Under the pieces are notes generated by a model that was not told where the DNA came from, searched no databases, and saw nothing but the letters and a program-made list of their open reading frames with translations. The position numbers and the translations under genes were made by a program. From Vandiemenella viatica (Eukaryota; Arthropoda; Insecta; Orthoptera; Morabidae), in the NCBI GenBank assembly GCA_031002005.1, contig CM061921.1, positions 149,453,283 to 149,517,282 of the forward strand: a DNA stretch of 64,000 nt, in the 5' to 3' direction. Shown here in pieces: positions 31,846 through 44,920 of this stretch; positions within the stretch are counted from its first letter, which is position 1, and every line of letters begins with the position of its first letter.

Positions 31846-34800
31846 TTATACGCAAGAAAATTAAATCTGTTTTATCAGAGATTTAAAACTTAATACTACA
31901 ATATGACAAACGATTCAAAAATCTGAGCAGTGATCCAACTGAGAGAAGTTGAATGCTACCGGTTGTATCTTGCTTTTAAGTGAACTGTTATTTACTCTAA
32001 AAATAAGCTTCTCGTTATTAATTTGTTTTCTCAAATAACTTGTTAATATCATTTGATGCTGTGAGTATATCAGTATCTTTATTCTTCGAGTAATTAAATT
32101 CACAGTTTGACTCCTTTATGTTTGGAATCGAGTTGTAAGTCCGAAAGTCTAGCATCACATGACTTGACTCAAATCTATCTTTCGAAAAAATCATAGCTCA
32201 AGCAGAATGTCACAGACATATGTTACTCAGACCAAGGTTCATGCAAAGCTGCAGTCAAACAGTTTAAGACAGGAACTTTAAACACAAAATTTCGACACTT
32301 TGGAGTGTAAAATTTATAGAGTTGTTTTACATTGTTTATCCATGCAAGACTCTGATGGATACCAACAGTATTAATCTTCACTCAACATTTATTCATCTTT
32401 AAGCAGCAATAGTTGAAAGGATCAAGAGTACTATAAAGAACGCAATGTGGTAGATATTCAATAGACGTGGTTCACAACGTTGCATTGAGTTACTTCCGCA
32501 GTTAGTGTCCAGTTACTATACAAATTGATATAGTTCCATAAACGTGAAACCGTGTGATGTTGAAGATAATTTGTTAATTGCAACCTACACTGTGGTATTA
32601 AGCCAACTGCATCTACTTGTGATCAGCGAATTTAAGGAAACGGTTCGGAACAATTACGTGCCTAACTGATGGTTAGAAGTGTTTACTACCAGAAAACTGA
32701 AAGCAACAAATCCTGTAGCTTATTTACTAACAGATTAACAAGATAGTAATATTTCAGGATCATTTTACCAGCAATAATGACAATTAACAAAACATACTAA
32801 TACGTTTTTGGTTGGACGATTGATAAAGAGAAAGAAACATATAATCTTAGCATATAAAGCAATTTTTTAACGCACAATATACATTAAATGTCTTTAGTTA
32901 CAATCTATATAAACATTTGAGTAACTGCATACTCGTACATTATTCTTTGCGCTGGATATAGATACAGCCTGAAATCCTTGAATTGCTAGTTACAGTGCCC
33001 TGCCTGCAAGAAAATTAACTATATAAATTTTTAGATATTTTCGACAGCAAACTCTACTCACTTTTTTCTGGAGGCAAGTTATTTAGCTATGTACATTTTT
33101 CTGTCACAAAGATATTTTGCATAACAAACTATACAAACATTTTTCCGCAGGCAAGATATTTAACAATATAATTTTTTTCTGCGTACAGATTTTTAGTTCA
33201 GGAAAATGTGTACACTTTTACTCAGTTGTATGTGATGATCGAGGCACGTCACAAAGCATTGAAATTATGCTCCTAAGGGCGAGATAATGATTATAAAGAC
33301 CTTATTCTTCAGTCTGTCAAGCGCACTTGTGGACGAACACAGTATGATGTCACCTACCACTATATTAACCAAAACTAATGTTGTGATTAGAACATTTGAT
33401 AGGTTATGTGAGTCTGTAACTTGTATGTAGTTGGAAGTGCTGACTAATGAACTTCAGTCTTTGAAAATACCGACACCTTCCCTAGATTTTATTTTATTCT
33501 TCAATGATGATTTCTGTTAGCAACTATGTGCCTTTGAAGAAGCTAGAGGAGGCTAAAGACCAGTGCGTAAGTCAACTGATATGGTAAAGATAAATTTATC
33601 AATATAGAACCTTGTATTTAAGTTTCAGTCGTTCCTATAATTCAAGCAGAAGAAGGAGCAACAGATTTATTTTTCACTTAGAACCATTGTGGGTTTTAGG
33701 CATTTTCCATTTCCAGCGAGCGTAGTATGAACAGATATCCGGCGAGGCCATCCTGCCAGGGGCTGTACTATGTCTGCCCGTCTCCAAAGGGTAAGTTCTG
33801 CCGCAGAGATATCTAGTGCGGAGAGGAAAGTAAAACGTTCAAATGTGCCCCTATTAACTATGTTTAAGACATGTGGCGTCGCTTAGAGCTCAAGAAGACA
33901 AAAATTAGATTATAACTAAGAATAACTGGGGAGATTTCAGGTAAATCAATCGGGAATCGAACAAGCTACTCCGGATCACGAACCAAGGTATTCCAAAATA
34001 CCTGAATACCATATTGGCCCTATTCTACCTGACGGTGGCACAATGTTTACGGCCAGATACTTTACAATTGTCCATTGCGGTACCATTAGTTAATAGTTTC
34101 CTTTTTAATAAGGTTAAAAACAGCCAAAGAGCGAAATTCTAAAGTTGGTACTCGTCAGTGCCACATTCAAATGCTTTTTGTAATTAGGATATACTTTAAA
34201 AATACTTGTATTGTTTTTCTAAGGTATATCATTAATGTGATACACAGAAATTAGTTTAAACAATGGGAATAGTATCTAGAGTTCCAATAAAAAGCTTAAA
34301 AATTGTGTTTAATACCAACTACCTTTATACAGATATTAAAAATTCTCTGTAATTTCAGCAGTTGGTAGAAAAGAGTTAATAACTATGCTGCATACATAAA
34401 ACAAAATATTGTTTAATCTGTGTATTGATTTAGTAATGTTTGGGGTTATTAACTATTGCTCAAGAATCTTAGATGATGACATCCATTCGATTGTCGGGGG
34501 AGGCTTTTAGTGAATTGTGACTACCTTTAATCAAAAATAATTCATTTGAAAACAAGATTAGCTTTATAGTCCGCAGGTGGGCAAGGAAGCTGTAAATAAT
34601 GCCATGTTGTCACCTCTATCCTATTGTAAGTAAGGTTAGAAAAACTACCGGGCCAGATACAGGAGGCGGGGTAATAACCTGTCAACACCTTCCCAGTTTA
34701 CCAATAATCAACCTGTCATTACCTATCAAACTTTCCCCAAACTTGGGCGCGTACTCTTGAGATTTCCCTTCTGGAAACAAATAACAAAAAAGAAAGAAAA

Positions 34801-35539
34801 CTTTTCAGTTCTTCATGTATGCTTAACTCGATACATTTAGCTGTGAATGGTTTGTAGGTTACGCTCTGAAACAATTTGAGTGCAAAATACTATAATCCGA
34901 AGAGAAATCAGGAATAAACTGACCGCGGAGGAGATCGTGGAAACAATATAATGTGAAAGTGTATGAATGTGCAAGAGTCATCAATTTACCGAGTCAAGCT
35001 ATAACAAAGACAATAGTTTTGGTTAACCTAGGCAGTTATATCGAAACAAATAGAGCTGATATTTGGAGGTTTATTACTCTAATCTGATAATAGGCGTAGC
35101 GTAAGAGTATGTGAACACGCATTTATGCTACATCATCTCAGCAATATAAAACGCGCGTTACTGCAATGGAACTATTGAGTAAGATCTTAGGTAACTGCGG
35201 TTAAGAGTTCAGAATGTGTTGGTTATTGTGTCAGAAGCAAAATACAAGTAAATAACAGCAGGAACTGTTACCATCAGGTGTTACCTAAGACGGTACTAAT
35301 AGCAACTGATAATACCCATCATAAATTACAGCGATATTCACTGAATATGAATAAGGAAACATACTTGATGTTAAGCCAGTCAAGATAACATGTTACCTCA
35401 ACATTCTGCTGCTTCGACGCTACAGTCACATTTGGTTCCATAAGAGTCATAGGTTCAAAGTTATAAAAACTCAGGAAAAGGGAAAGCTGTACTTTATGCA
35501 GAAGATAATAAACGTGTTTTGTTTCAGAATAGATACCTA
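31846..35539. other. Long unassigned stretch
   Basis: About 3.7 kb without a recognised gene or repeat. A run of similar phrases around 33040-33200 (TTTTTCTG...GCAAG) is too degenerate to call a tandem array. Confidence 0.5.
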
Positions 35540-36135
35540 TGCTGACCCTGAATAGAATTCCTTAATTCTGGCTAAAAATCTGCTCTCCCAACTAATGGAA
35601 CAATTCTTCATCTCAACATACCCCTTATAGCCCAAGTCCTCAATTATCTGCTACATATATTCTAATCTCTGTCTTCCTCTGCAGTTCTTACCTTCGACTG
35701 TTACCTCCGGAAACAAATTAACCAATCCTGCATGTCTTAAAATATAACCTACTAGCCTGTCTCTTCTTTCTGTGAGACTCTTCCACAAATTCTTACCTCG
35801 CCCATCATTTCCAAAACTCGTTCGTTTCGTATGTTATCCGTCCACTTAATTTTCATCATCCTTCAATAGCACCACATTTCAAATGCTTCAGTTTTCATTC
35901 TTTATAGTATTCCAAAGTCCATGCGTCCCTGCATCAAGTGCTGTGCTCCACATATACAGTGTCAAAAACTTCTTTCTGAGTCGTAGATCAATATTTCTCT
36001 TTTTCATTAAGGATCTTTTCGCTAGTGTTGTTCTGCTTTTAACATCATTCCTGCTTCGGCCATCGGTAGTAATTTAACTTCCTAAGTAGCAAAATTCACT
36101 AACTACTTCTATCGCATCCTACCCTATTTTTATAT

Positions 36136-36857
36136 TTAATCTACTATTATTGGTGTAATTCTGCTATATTTCATCATTTTTGCCTTGCTTTGGTTTATAT
36201 TTAATCGAAACTCTTCCTTCAGCATTTTGTTGATGATATTCAGTAACTTCTCAATATCCTCAACTTGTTCTGCTAACAAGACAATGTCATCAGCAAATCG
36301 TAGCATACGGATTTTTCTCCTTGAACACTTATACCACATTCAAATCTTTCTTTCACTTCATTTATTGCCTCTTCAACGTACAAGTTGAACATTAAGGGGA
36401 TAGGCTACAACCTTGTCTCACACCCTTCTTAACTGATGCGAGTCTCTCATGATTATCTATTTTTATTATAGCTATTTGAGTCTTATAAAGATTATAAAGT
36501 ATTCTTCTATCTCGGTATTTTAGACCTAACTTCTTTAAAATTTTGAACATCAAAATCAACAAATCCCCTTCAACGCCCATTAAGTATTAATCTTAAGACC
36601 ATAATCGCTTCACTTGTACCGGGGTTTTTCCTAAACTCAAACTGATCTCCACCTACTACATTTTCCATTCATCTGTATATTATTCTGGTCAGTAATTTTG
36701 AAGCATGTAATGTTAGACTTATTGTACGATTATTCTCACGTTTGTCAGCCAGTGCTTTCTTCGGAAGAGTGAAGATGGCACTTTTATAAAAATCAGTGTC
36801 AATCTCTCCTGTTTCATAACTTTTTTTATATAAACTTGAATAATCTTTGGATTCCAT
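36136..36857 (-). pseudogene. LINE reverse transcriptase domain (broken)
   Basis: Three frames preserve RT blocks in order. 36857-36669 has DFYKSAIFTLPKKALADK then ENNRTISLT (RT motif 1-2 region). 36580-36392 has HERLASVKKGVRQGCSLSP (motif 4). 36339-36136 has MLRFADDIVLLAEQVEDIEK with the catalytic FADD box. The FADDI box retains both Asp residues, but frameshifts between blocks abolish the protein. Homology continues faintly to about 35540. Confidence 0.85.
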
Positions 36858-37748
36858 CTTCTACTAGGGATTTCAGAAATTCTGCAGGAATCTCATCATT
36901 CCAACTGCCTTATTTAATTTCAAATAATTCAAAGCTCTATCAAATTATGTCCTCAAAATAGGATCACCTAAATCATCAATGACGACATCAACTTCTATTT
37001 CCAATACACTGTTCTTCAAATTAACTCCATCATATAGTTTCTCCATGTATTCATTCCATCGGTTAGCTCTATCGTCTGAGCTTAGAAGAGGTTTCCCATA
37101 GGCAGCTTTAATGTTCATACCTGTTTACTTCATTTCTCCTCAATTTCGTTTGATCTTGCTATATGCCACCTCTACCTACGACCATTTCCTTATCTGCTTC
37201 TTCACACTTTCTTTCTTAACAATTACTGTTTATTTGATTTCTATATTGCCTGTATTGCTCTTTTCTTGCTTCATCCTGAGCATTTTTGTGCCTTCTTCTC
37301 TGTTCGATCAATTCCAAAATTTCTTCTGTGATCCAAGGTTTTTGAGCGGGTTGTTCCCTAAAGCTCTAATGTTTCTTTACCAGCTTTCATTATTTCGGTC
37401 TTTAATGCACTGCATTAGTCCGCAGTTCACTCTTTTCAGAGTTACTTCTTAGACCCGCTTCTACCATTTCTGCAAAATTTCCTCTCGTGCTTGATTGTTT
37501 CAATTTATTCACTTCTAGTCTGTTATGATTGGATTGCTTCTTTATTCTCTTGAATTTCAGCCTGCACTTAATAACTATCAGATCATGGTCAGAGTCTGTC
37601 TGCTCCTGGGTATGCTTTACAGTCTAGAACTTGATTGCTGAATCTCTGTTTGACCATGATATAATCTAGCAGGTGTCTGACTGTATCTTCTGGACTTTTC
37701 CAGGTTATATACTTCAATCATGTTTCTTAAATAGTGTGTTCGCAGAGA

Positions 37749-38313
37749 CTAGTTTATATCTTTCATAAATTCTAACAATCTGCTTCCTCGCTTATTTCTT
37801 TCTCCTAAACCAAAACTTCTTACAGTATTCCTCTCTTTTCGTTCTCCCACTACCACATTCCAATCACCCATGATTATTAGATTTCCATTCCGCTTTACAT
37901 ATTGGATGATTTCAACTTCAACGTATATTTTCTCTATTTTTATGTCACTTTCCTGTGACGTTCGCATATACACTTGTTGGAGTGGGCTTAGTTTCTACCC
38001 TCATCAAAATAATTCTGTCACTAAACTGTTCATAATAACTCACACATTTCCCTACTCTCTTGTTCATTACAAATCCTACACCAATTACTCCACTGATAGC
38101 ATTTGTGTTAATTGTTCTGTGTTCCCCAGACCAGCAATCCTGTGCGTCCTTCCATTTAATCTCACAAATCCCAACAATATCTAACTTAAGTCGTTCCATA
38201 TCTCTTTTTAAGTTTTCTAATCTACCTGCCCTATTCAGACTTCTAACATTCCACGTTCCGACTCGTATAAAGTGTCTACCCAAACTGATGACTCCTCCCT
38301 GAGCAGTTCTCAT
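37749..38313 (-). pseudogene. LINE APE-type endonuclease domain (broken)
   Basis: The first frame (38313-37945) has the N-terminal signature VGTWNVRSLN followed by DIVGICEIKW, the Asn and Glu metal-binding motifs of APE endonucleases. A second frame (37973-37749) continues with NLIIMGDWNVVVGERKERNT, the conserved GDWN motif. The two frames overlap by about 30 bases, so one frameshift separates them. The catalytic His near the C-terminus is not visible. It would nick target DNA to prime reverse transcription. It is now inactive. Confidence 0.85.
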
Positions 38314-38352
38314 CCGGAGATCCGATTAGGGAGGGAACGGGGGGGGGGGTAA

Positions 38353-38584
38353 TTACGGCTTTACGACTCGTCGACGTCGAAGTCTTTAGAGGCGGGATAG
38401 GACTGGGGACAAGGAACCGGAAGGAAATCGGCCATGGCCTTTTGGGGGAAGCATCGCGGAATTCGCCTGGAGTGATTTGGGGAAACCATCGAAATCCCAA
38501 ATCTGGATGCCCGGACGGGGATTCAAACCGGCGTCTTCCCGAATGCGAGGCCAGAGTATTAACCGCTCACCCACCACGCTCGGT
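38353..38584 (-). repeat. tRNA-derived SINE inserted in the 5' region of the LINE
   Basis: Full length: tail TACGGCTTTACGACTCGTCG, central GTGATTTGGGGAAACCATCG, a B box (GGGGATTCAAACC reversed) and an end at CCACCACGCTCGGT. A G-run (about 38340-38349) precedes it. Sequence on its far side still looks like the LINE 5' UTR, so the SINE is the younger insertion. Confidence 0.88.
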
Positions 38585-39084
38585 ACCATCATACTATTTG
38601 TAATTTGAGAGGATTACATGTCTTCGGGATATCCTTAGGGTCTTTAATACAGTGGCGTTTTGTTTCCTTCTACATCCCCATGTAGTTGATCATTTCTGAT
38701 TCTTCCGCCTTTAGGGACCTTTTCTAACCCCAAAGGACCACATCCCGCTCTTGTGCCCTCCTTTCGGAGGCCGATTAGCAAGCAGTGGATGACTCCTTAT
38801 CTCGGCAATCTTTCTGTCGCAAGAGCCTCGTCCACGCCAAATGTGGTGCACCATGTGAAGTAGAAGTTGACATTTGGTTGGAAGAGGCTAATATAGTCTC
38901 TCCTAAACCCTTACTCAGAATAGCAAGTACTTAGAGAAGTTAACTCGAATCTATTGTACTCTCCTGTGTGCAATCGGTGACAGCTTAAAGTGGTTGTTCA
39001 TATAGTATTCTCATCTAGCAACTACTGGACAGCTATCTGTTGGTTGGTTTCACGTAGAGCCTTATCAGACATTTAAGACAGTGC

Positions 39085-39339
39085 ACCGAGCGTGGTGGTG
39101 TAACGGCTAGCGTTCTGGCCTCGCATTCAGGAGGACGGCGGTTCGAATCCCCGTCCCGGCATCCAGATTTGGGTTTTCCATGGTTTCCCAAATCACTCCA
39201 GGCAAATGCCGGGATGCTTCCTTCAAAGGGCCATGGCCGAATTCCTTCCCATTCCTTCACCCCCATCCTTTCCCGTCTCTAAAGACCTCGCTGTTAAGAG
39301 ACGTTAATAGTTTTTTTTTTTAAAAAAAAACAAAAAAAA
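39085..39339 (+). repeat. tRNA-derived SINE (subfamily II) with target-site duplication
   Basis: It begins ACCGAGCGTGGTGGTGTAAC, a head variant that distinguishes subfamily II. The tail ends GACCTCGCTGTTAAGAGACG and then a mixed T/A-rich tail. The duplication ACAGTGC lies at 39078-39084 and 39340-39346. Confidence 0.9.
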
Positions 39340-39346
39340 ACAGTGC

Positions 39347-39888
39347 ATTGGAAGAATAACACAGCCCTGAGCCTCTCTTCGCCTGTAACGAGGAAATCGC
39401 TATCTTCTTGGTCCCTGCGTATGTTCCCGCGTGATGGATACTAAAGAAATACGGAAGTAGTGAGAATACCTGTAATAGAGTATCCTAAACTTCCCCAAAT
39501 CTTGCAATCAGGTATTCACGGGTGCACCGCCAGATTGTGTATAAAACCACAATAATGTCAGTCAGACGACCAATACAGATGGTTTTACAGTTGAGAAAGT
39601 CGGAGGAGCTTGTAGTCCGAAATACTGTGTTTTTACAACACAATTCACCGGTACGCCCGTGAAGACTTCATTGCAATCATACGCCGGAAAAGTCTCCGTT
39701 CTTACTCCCCAAAATATTTTGATGTTGCTCATGCTTTTTCCTACTACTCATTCTGAGTAGGCAACGATATATTTCTTCTTAAAAACTGAATCACATTGCA
39801 GCTTTTAATGCAGTTGGAAGCTAACTAAATCTGAACAGTGTTATAAATTATCTCAGATTTTATTATTATTTTTCTTTGTGATTTGTTT
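39347..39888. other. Unassigned sequence
   Basis: Nothing recognised. Confidence 0.5.
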
Positions 39889-39996
39889 GGTTATGGCTTT
39901 ACGCCTCGTCGACGTCTAAGTCATTAAGGGTTGGAAGGAACGGGGCAAGGAACGGCTAGGAATTCGGCCATGGCCTTTTGGAAGGAAGCATCCCAG
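39889..39996 (-). repeat. tRNA-derived SINE, 5'-truncated
   Basis: Only the tail and part of the central domain are present (TTATGGCTTTACGCCTCGTC to GGAAGCATCCCAGC). The head is missing. Confidence 0.82.
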
Positions 39997-40732
39997 CTTT
40001 TATGATTTTTGACCATGCTTGTTTCACGAGGTGACGGTCGTTAGTGGCGTTGACAGTTCTTTATGAGTGTTTTTGAGTATCTGTATTGTACAACGAATTT
40101 TATTTCGATAACGAGGAACGCGGAAAAAATATTATTCAGTCGACACTAAATCGAGATAGGATATATAGGAGGAAATGTTTACACCAAAGATGTTGCGATC
40201 GTATTTTAGAACGATTGCAATTTAATTAAATTTTCTGTAGTGGTTGTGTTATATGGAGAGAGTTTAGTCATAGCGCCAACACAAGACGTCCTTGACAGCA
40301 AAGCCCCGGGCGATATTATGCAAGCGCGTCATCGTAACCACGAAGCGGTCTGGTGGCCCATGGAAACGACACCCGACTCGAAACCTGGAATCGGTCGGGC
40401 CTTCACCTTGATCTGTAACTCTAACAGTTCTTGATCCGAATTCAACATTAAACTGTAGGTAGCGGATGGATTAAATAAAATTTTTGCTTCTAGCAAACCT
40501 TTGCTTTGCACATATAAAGAACGCAAGCCCTGGATCTAAAGCGCCTAGGGAACCAGCGGGTGTCTTGATCCTTAACTGAAGAACGCTTGGACTGCTTGTT
40601 GATAGGATTCTACGATAAACTGTATGTCCTTTTACCAGCTTAATTTAATTAAAACATTTCCTTCTCATCCTTAACGCCACACAAGGCATAACTTTCATTA
40701 TAATCACGAAATGTCTACAGTCTTAGGCTTCC

Positions 40733-40772
<40 letters not shown>

Positions 40773-42159
40773 GGACCTACATACCATGTCACTTATTCCA
40801 CTCTAAAATATTTATCTGATATGACGACAGGTTGTCAAGCGTAACAACAGATTAAAGCAGGTATGTTGCAGAATGAGTAACCGCACAACCTCATAAAGTT
40901 TGTCTTTAGCCCCGCCCCGCATTGTAATTTTTTTTTTTCTTCTTCTTCTTCTTCTTTTTGACTGTGAACCTCGCTAGTAACGAAGCCCTGAATATCCTAT
41001 CACGACAAAGCTTCGATCACTTCAGAATACTTGTTCCCGCCCGTAAACTTACCACGCAAATTTTTGAGACTGCAGTACGCATATCAAAGGCGTACGTTTG
41101 TTAAGAGAAGTAATTTTGAGGAGTTTAACACATTTACAGAGAGTAAAACACAAAATTCATCACTATTTTTTGAAAAGTCACAAAAATGTGATGACATTTC
41201 AGTTATAGCAATTTGATGGATTAATGTGACAAATAAGCATTTCAGTTTTGGAGAATCGTAATCAGCGATCGTGTTCTGGTTTTTATCATTATCAAAAAGC
41301 ATTTCCACGAAATTTCCTTTATCACACACATCCATTCCATCTGATCTCCCGTACACTACGACTAAAGTAATGTCTAATCATGCCGAATATTTGCAATTTT
41401 TGGTGTTTGTTGTCCACAAATCTGATTCTGTATGCATTCAGGTTTAAAAAATGAAGGGTTTAATTCACAGAATTTCTGCAGCCTAAATTGTTGAAATCAC
41501 GACTAAAACAGTATGTATTTTATATGATTAGCAGCGATACTATTTCCCTCCTCCTTCGCAGACGATCCAAAAATTGATTTTCTTTCTGAACATTTTCTTC
41601 CAGATTTGAGCAATAGTTTTTAAAGGTTAGGAAACGGTATGTTCATGCGAATATTATAATTTATTGGCGTTTATAATTTTTATCTTGTTCTTTTATTTGG
41701 CTCTAAATTTTAGATTTACATACTAAGTTTGATTTGAACTGTGTAATGTGCTCTTAAAATGTACCTTTTATTTGTTGCTGAGCAGCTGAGTATGTTGGAT
41801 TCAGCTTTCCTCCAGAGGTTTGGTCCGCGAATGGACTTGAGGGTCGCATCCGGCTAGCAGCGGGAGCGCGGAGGATGTCCGCATTACGACCAGTAGGGAC
41901 ACTGCAAAGTTAAGACACGCTGGTCCTCCCCCACTACCTATCTTCCCACTAACATTTTCATTTCGATAGCTCGCACGTTTCTAGACCTTGTAGCCAAATA
42001 TCAACTACATCTTTAAGATACTCATGTGTCTCCCAAAACAAATGCACCATTTCCTGGAACAATGCGTTTAAATGTTGACAGTTTTTTAAAAAAGATCTCG
42101 TTTTCACTTAATAGTAGAAATCAACACCCACAGTACTAAACACAGAGTAAGGAAAAATT
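39997..42159. other. Unassigned stretch with simple repeats
   Basis: It holds a pure AT microsatellite (40735-40770) and a T-run followed by (CTT)n at about 40929-40958. No gene recognised. Confidence 0.55.
40735..40770. repeat. (AT)18 microsatellite
   Basis: An uninterrupted AT dinucleotide run of 36 bp, likely to be polymorphic. Confidence 0.95.
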
Positions 42160-42845
42160 AACAAGGTCAGTAAATTTAAATATCTAGGTGAAGTAATTCA
42201 GATTTATGGGCTTGATAAGGAAGCAAATATATCAAGAGTAAGGGAACTAGAACTAACATACCAATTGACTAAAGATACATACAATAAGAAGAATCTATCA
42301 AGGAAAACTAAAATCAAACACCACAACACAGTAATCAAACCAGAAGGACTGTATACCTCAGAATGCTTGTTCTCTATAAAAACTGGAGGAATAGATGAGA
42401 TAGAGAAAAGAGAAATCTTGAGAAAAATTTGGGGACAACTAAAAATTGATAATGGTGAGTTTAGACACCTGACGAATAAAGATCTATAAAAAGAAGAAGA
42501 AATTTATAGGATGTCAGACACGATCAGAAAGAGCAGAATCAGTTTTTTGGTCAAATAATGAGAATAGATAACAATAGACTTACAGAAAGAATTTTCAATC
42601 ATGTTTACAAGAGTAAGAAGGGCAACCAGTGGATCCAAGGAGTAAAGAAAGAAATTATTGAGATCGGAATAACAGAAGATTTAATACAAGGTAGAGTAAC
42701 TTTTAGGAGATTGATCCAAAATTTCAAGGGTTTCCAGGAGAAGGAGAAGAGGAAATGTAGTAACATATGGACAGAAGAAAGGAAGAAACAGCAAAGTGAG
42801 AGGATGAAGAACTATTGGCAGTCAAGAATAGAAGCATGGAAATGA
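42160..42845 (+). pseudogene. LINE polyprotein C-terminus (stop and frameshift)
   Basis: FKYLGEVIQIYGLDKEANIS begins near 42177 and matches the segment after the RT thumb in insect LINEs. The frame at 42265-42489 continues to EFRHLTNKDL and ends in a TAA that replaces a Tyr-type codon. After a frameshift near 42550, 42558-42845 reads FGQIMRIDNNRLTERIF, then a lysine-rich tail WTEERKKQQSERMKNYW. Palm motifs are missing, so this is a 5'-truncated, decayed copy. It belongs to a different lineage from the minus-strand LINE at 35540-38850. Confidence 0.8.
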
Positions 42846-43502
42846 ATGCACGGGATTGCTTTTCGTGGTCCTTAGATGGCCGATATCGAAGAGAAGAAGA
42901 AGTAGAAATGAAACATGTTGCGAGATCTAGAGATAATGTGCAGTATGAGGATTCTCCGACATTGTTTATTTGGAGGGCGCTAAACGATTACGTGAAGTGT
43001 GAAGCGTTGCTAAATTCACTTATTAGATATAGCTACGCCTCTCAGCCAACACCTTCCAGTCTAGAGAAACATGGCACAACACTGCATATTTTCCCAGATC
43101 AAAAATTTGAATGATTCTTTCCTAATATGAAAACAGATTTGTCAGCAGAGCAGTGTTCTAATGTATATTTATGAAAAGCACGCTATGCTTACAACGTTAA
43201 CAGGGAGTTAAATCAGAAGCCAATGACATCTAATAGTTTGAAATTCTTTTCTCCTTGTCTGGACTAGTAAATAAATCATCAAGACTTCTGTATTTTTACT
43301 CACGTTTATACAACTGTTGCTATTCTTGTTATTCACTAAAACATTTTCATTGCTAGACACAAACCGTATGAATAACCTTAGTTATCACTTTTAGGCTTTA
43401 TTAATACTCTGGAGCTGAAAAAGGCTTCTAACTTCTTATTGTTTGAATCTAACTTCTTTAGATTGATTAGACGCCGCTCTTCACGTGTTTTCTTTTTATA
43501 CT
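42846..43502. other. Unassigned sequence
   Basis: Possibly the 3' UTR of the preceding LINE at its start. Otherwise nothing recognised. Confidence 0.45.
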
Positions 43503-43712
43503 TCGGGCTTTACTGTTGTTCGGTGAGACCCGGGAGAGGATGGGGAGGGGACAAGGAAAGGAACGGACGGAATTCAGAGATGGAATTTTAACGGAACCTT
43601 CCCGAAATTCGCGTGGAGTGATTTCGGGAAACTATCGAAAACCGAAATCTGAATGACCGGAGGGGATTTGAACCCGCATCCACCCGAATACTAGGCACTC
43701 ACCAGACTCGGT
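43503..43712 (-). repeat. tRNA-derived SINE, diverged
   Basis: It keeps the central GTGATTTCGGGAAACTATCG and B-box (GGGGATTTGAACCC reversed) blocks. The tail is badly eroded, and the head end has a deletion. Confidence 0.75.
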
Positions 43713-43869
43713 TCACCATGTTACCCTGTTACTGTTCTTACATCTTACCCATACAGAATTTGTTTCCATACTCATCCTCCAGTAGTCGTCTTTTACTCCT
43801 ATACTTCACTCTAAATTAACCAATTCCGAATTCCTCTAGAAACGTCCAACCAACTTTTTTTTATTTTTT

Positions 43870-44720
43870 TTTGCATCAGATTTCATTATATCGTTAATTC
43901 CATCCAGTACACTCTTATTTCTGATCAGTTTCAAATCTTCGTGCATGATACCACATTTCAGATATCCATGTTCTTCTCAATCTACTTACCATCCAGGTAT
44001 TGTGTCCATGTAAACATAAATTTTACACAAAACCTTTTCAATAATTTTTTTTCACATATTGATTTTTAATCCTACATTAATCAGCTGTTTTCTTCTGGGA
44101 CCAGCTGTTTTTCTTTTCTTAGCCTTGCTTTTGGGACTTGCTTTTATTACAACCGAAGTAAAAATATAACTACTTGCTTCAAGATCTGACAGATCTCGAC
44201 ACCCTCTGAATTTTATTCACTACAATTTTTTAGCCATTTTTCCATCTATCTACGGTCATTTTATAGTTGGTTTTCGAGAATTAACTTCCCATTGATCAAA
44301 ATCTTCCAATTCTCTTGCTGATCTGAATAAAATCACGTCATCATCAAACCTCCTACTTGTGTCTCTGTACCCGTTTGATCAGAAATTCATTTTAGCGAAC
44401 CCCCTTTCTTCAGTGATGACATCCACATCTATACCGAACCCTTAATTTTTCTTTTAAGAGATTTTAACTTATCGCAACGACTTAACGTCAAGATTTATGA
44501 AGCAGTTAGTTATGAATTGTCAACCGAGAAATATTCTACAACCCAACTTTCTATTACGTTTGTTTCACCGAGTCCATTTTCTTATACTCTTTGCCTTCTC
44601 TTCTTTTTCCGATTAGTAAGCTATAGCTTCTTCCAACAACAAAAGTATATTTTTTTCTCGGCATATCACTTGATGTATTATCTCCGCTCTTATATTTATT
44701 CAGTCTCTTCATGATTTGCG
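43870..44720 (-). pseudogene. Strongly degraded LINE reverse transcriptase relic
   Basis: On the minus strand near 44365-44270 one frame reads RRFDDDVILFRSARELEDFD, resembling the RT FADD(I/V)LF box with the first Ala changed to Asp. Neighbouring bases read as scattered LINE-like words with stops throughout. No other block is clear, and the edges are guesses. Confidence 0.45.
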
Positions 44721-44742
44721 ATACTGTATCGCTCCACCATTG

Positions 44743-44920
44743 TATAGTCCGTAAAGTTAGCAGCGGCGACTCGAGGTCAGTCTGTTCTATCCCCACTCCG
44801 CTGCCCTTACCCCTACATGCGAAGGGGAAATTTAACACCCGCCTACTTGGAGAGGTGGGGGGGAGCGGGGCCAGGGGAACATGACCTTGAGCCGCCAGTT
44901 CGGTGTGAACAGAGTATAGT
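44743..44920 (+). mobile_element. MITE-like element, family B, copy 2
   Basis: It shares CTATCCCCACTCCGCTGC, ACATGCGAAGGGGAAA and ACATGACCTTGAGCCGCC with the reverse complement of 3765-4013. The ends TATAGTCC... and, reversed, ACTATACTCTG are imperfect inverted repeats. Non-coding. Confidence 0.6.

Larger units (their letters stand above)
35540..38850 (-). mobile_element. Endonuclease/RT LINE, near full length but frameshifted
   Basis: Reading from high to low coordinates there is a probable 5' UTR (about 38850-38590, interrupted by a SINE), an APE-type endonuclease (38313-37749), a reverse transcriptase (36857-36136) and a C-terminal region down to about 35540. Multiple frameshifts and stops break it. 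The arrangement of one long endonuclease/RT polyprotein and the TWNVRSLN/GVRQGCSLSP motifs fit the RTE-like insect elements often mis-annotated as craniofacial development protein 2. Both termini are approximate. Confidence 0.82.

Noticed and set aside
40280..40430. GC-rich patch with a reversed B-box-like word
   Set aside because: Only one short word resembles a B box, and no A box or repeat body is seen.
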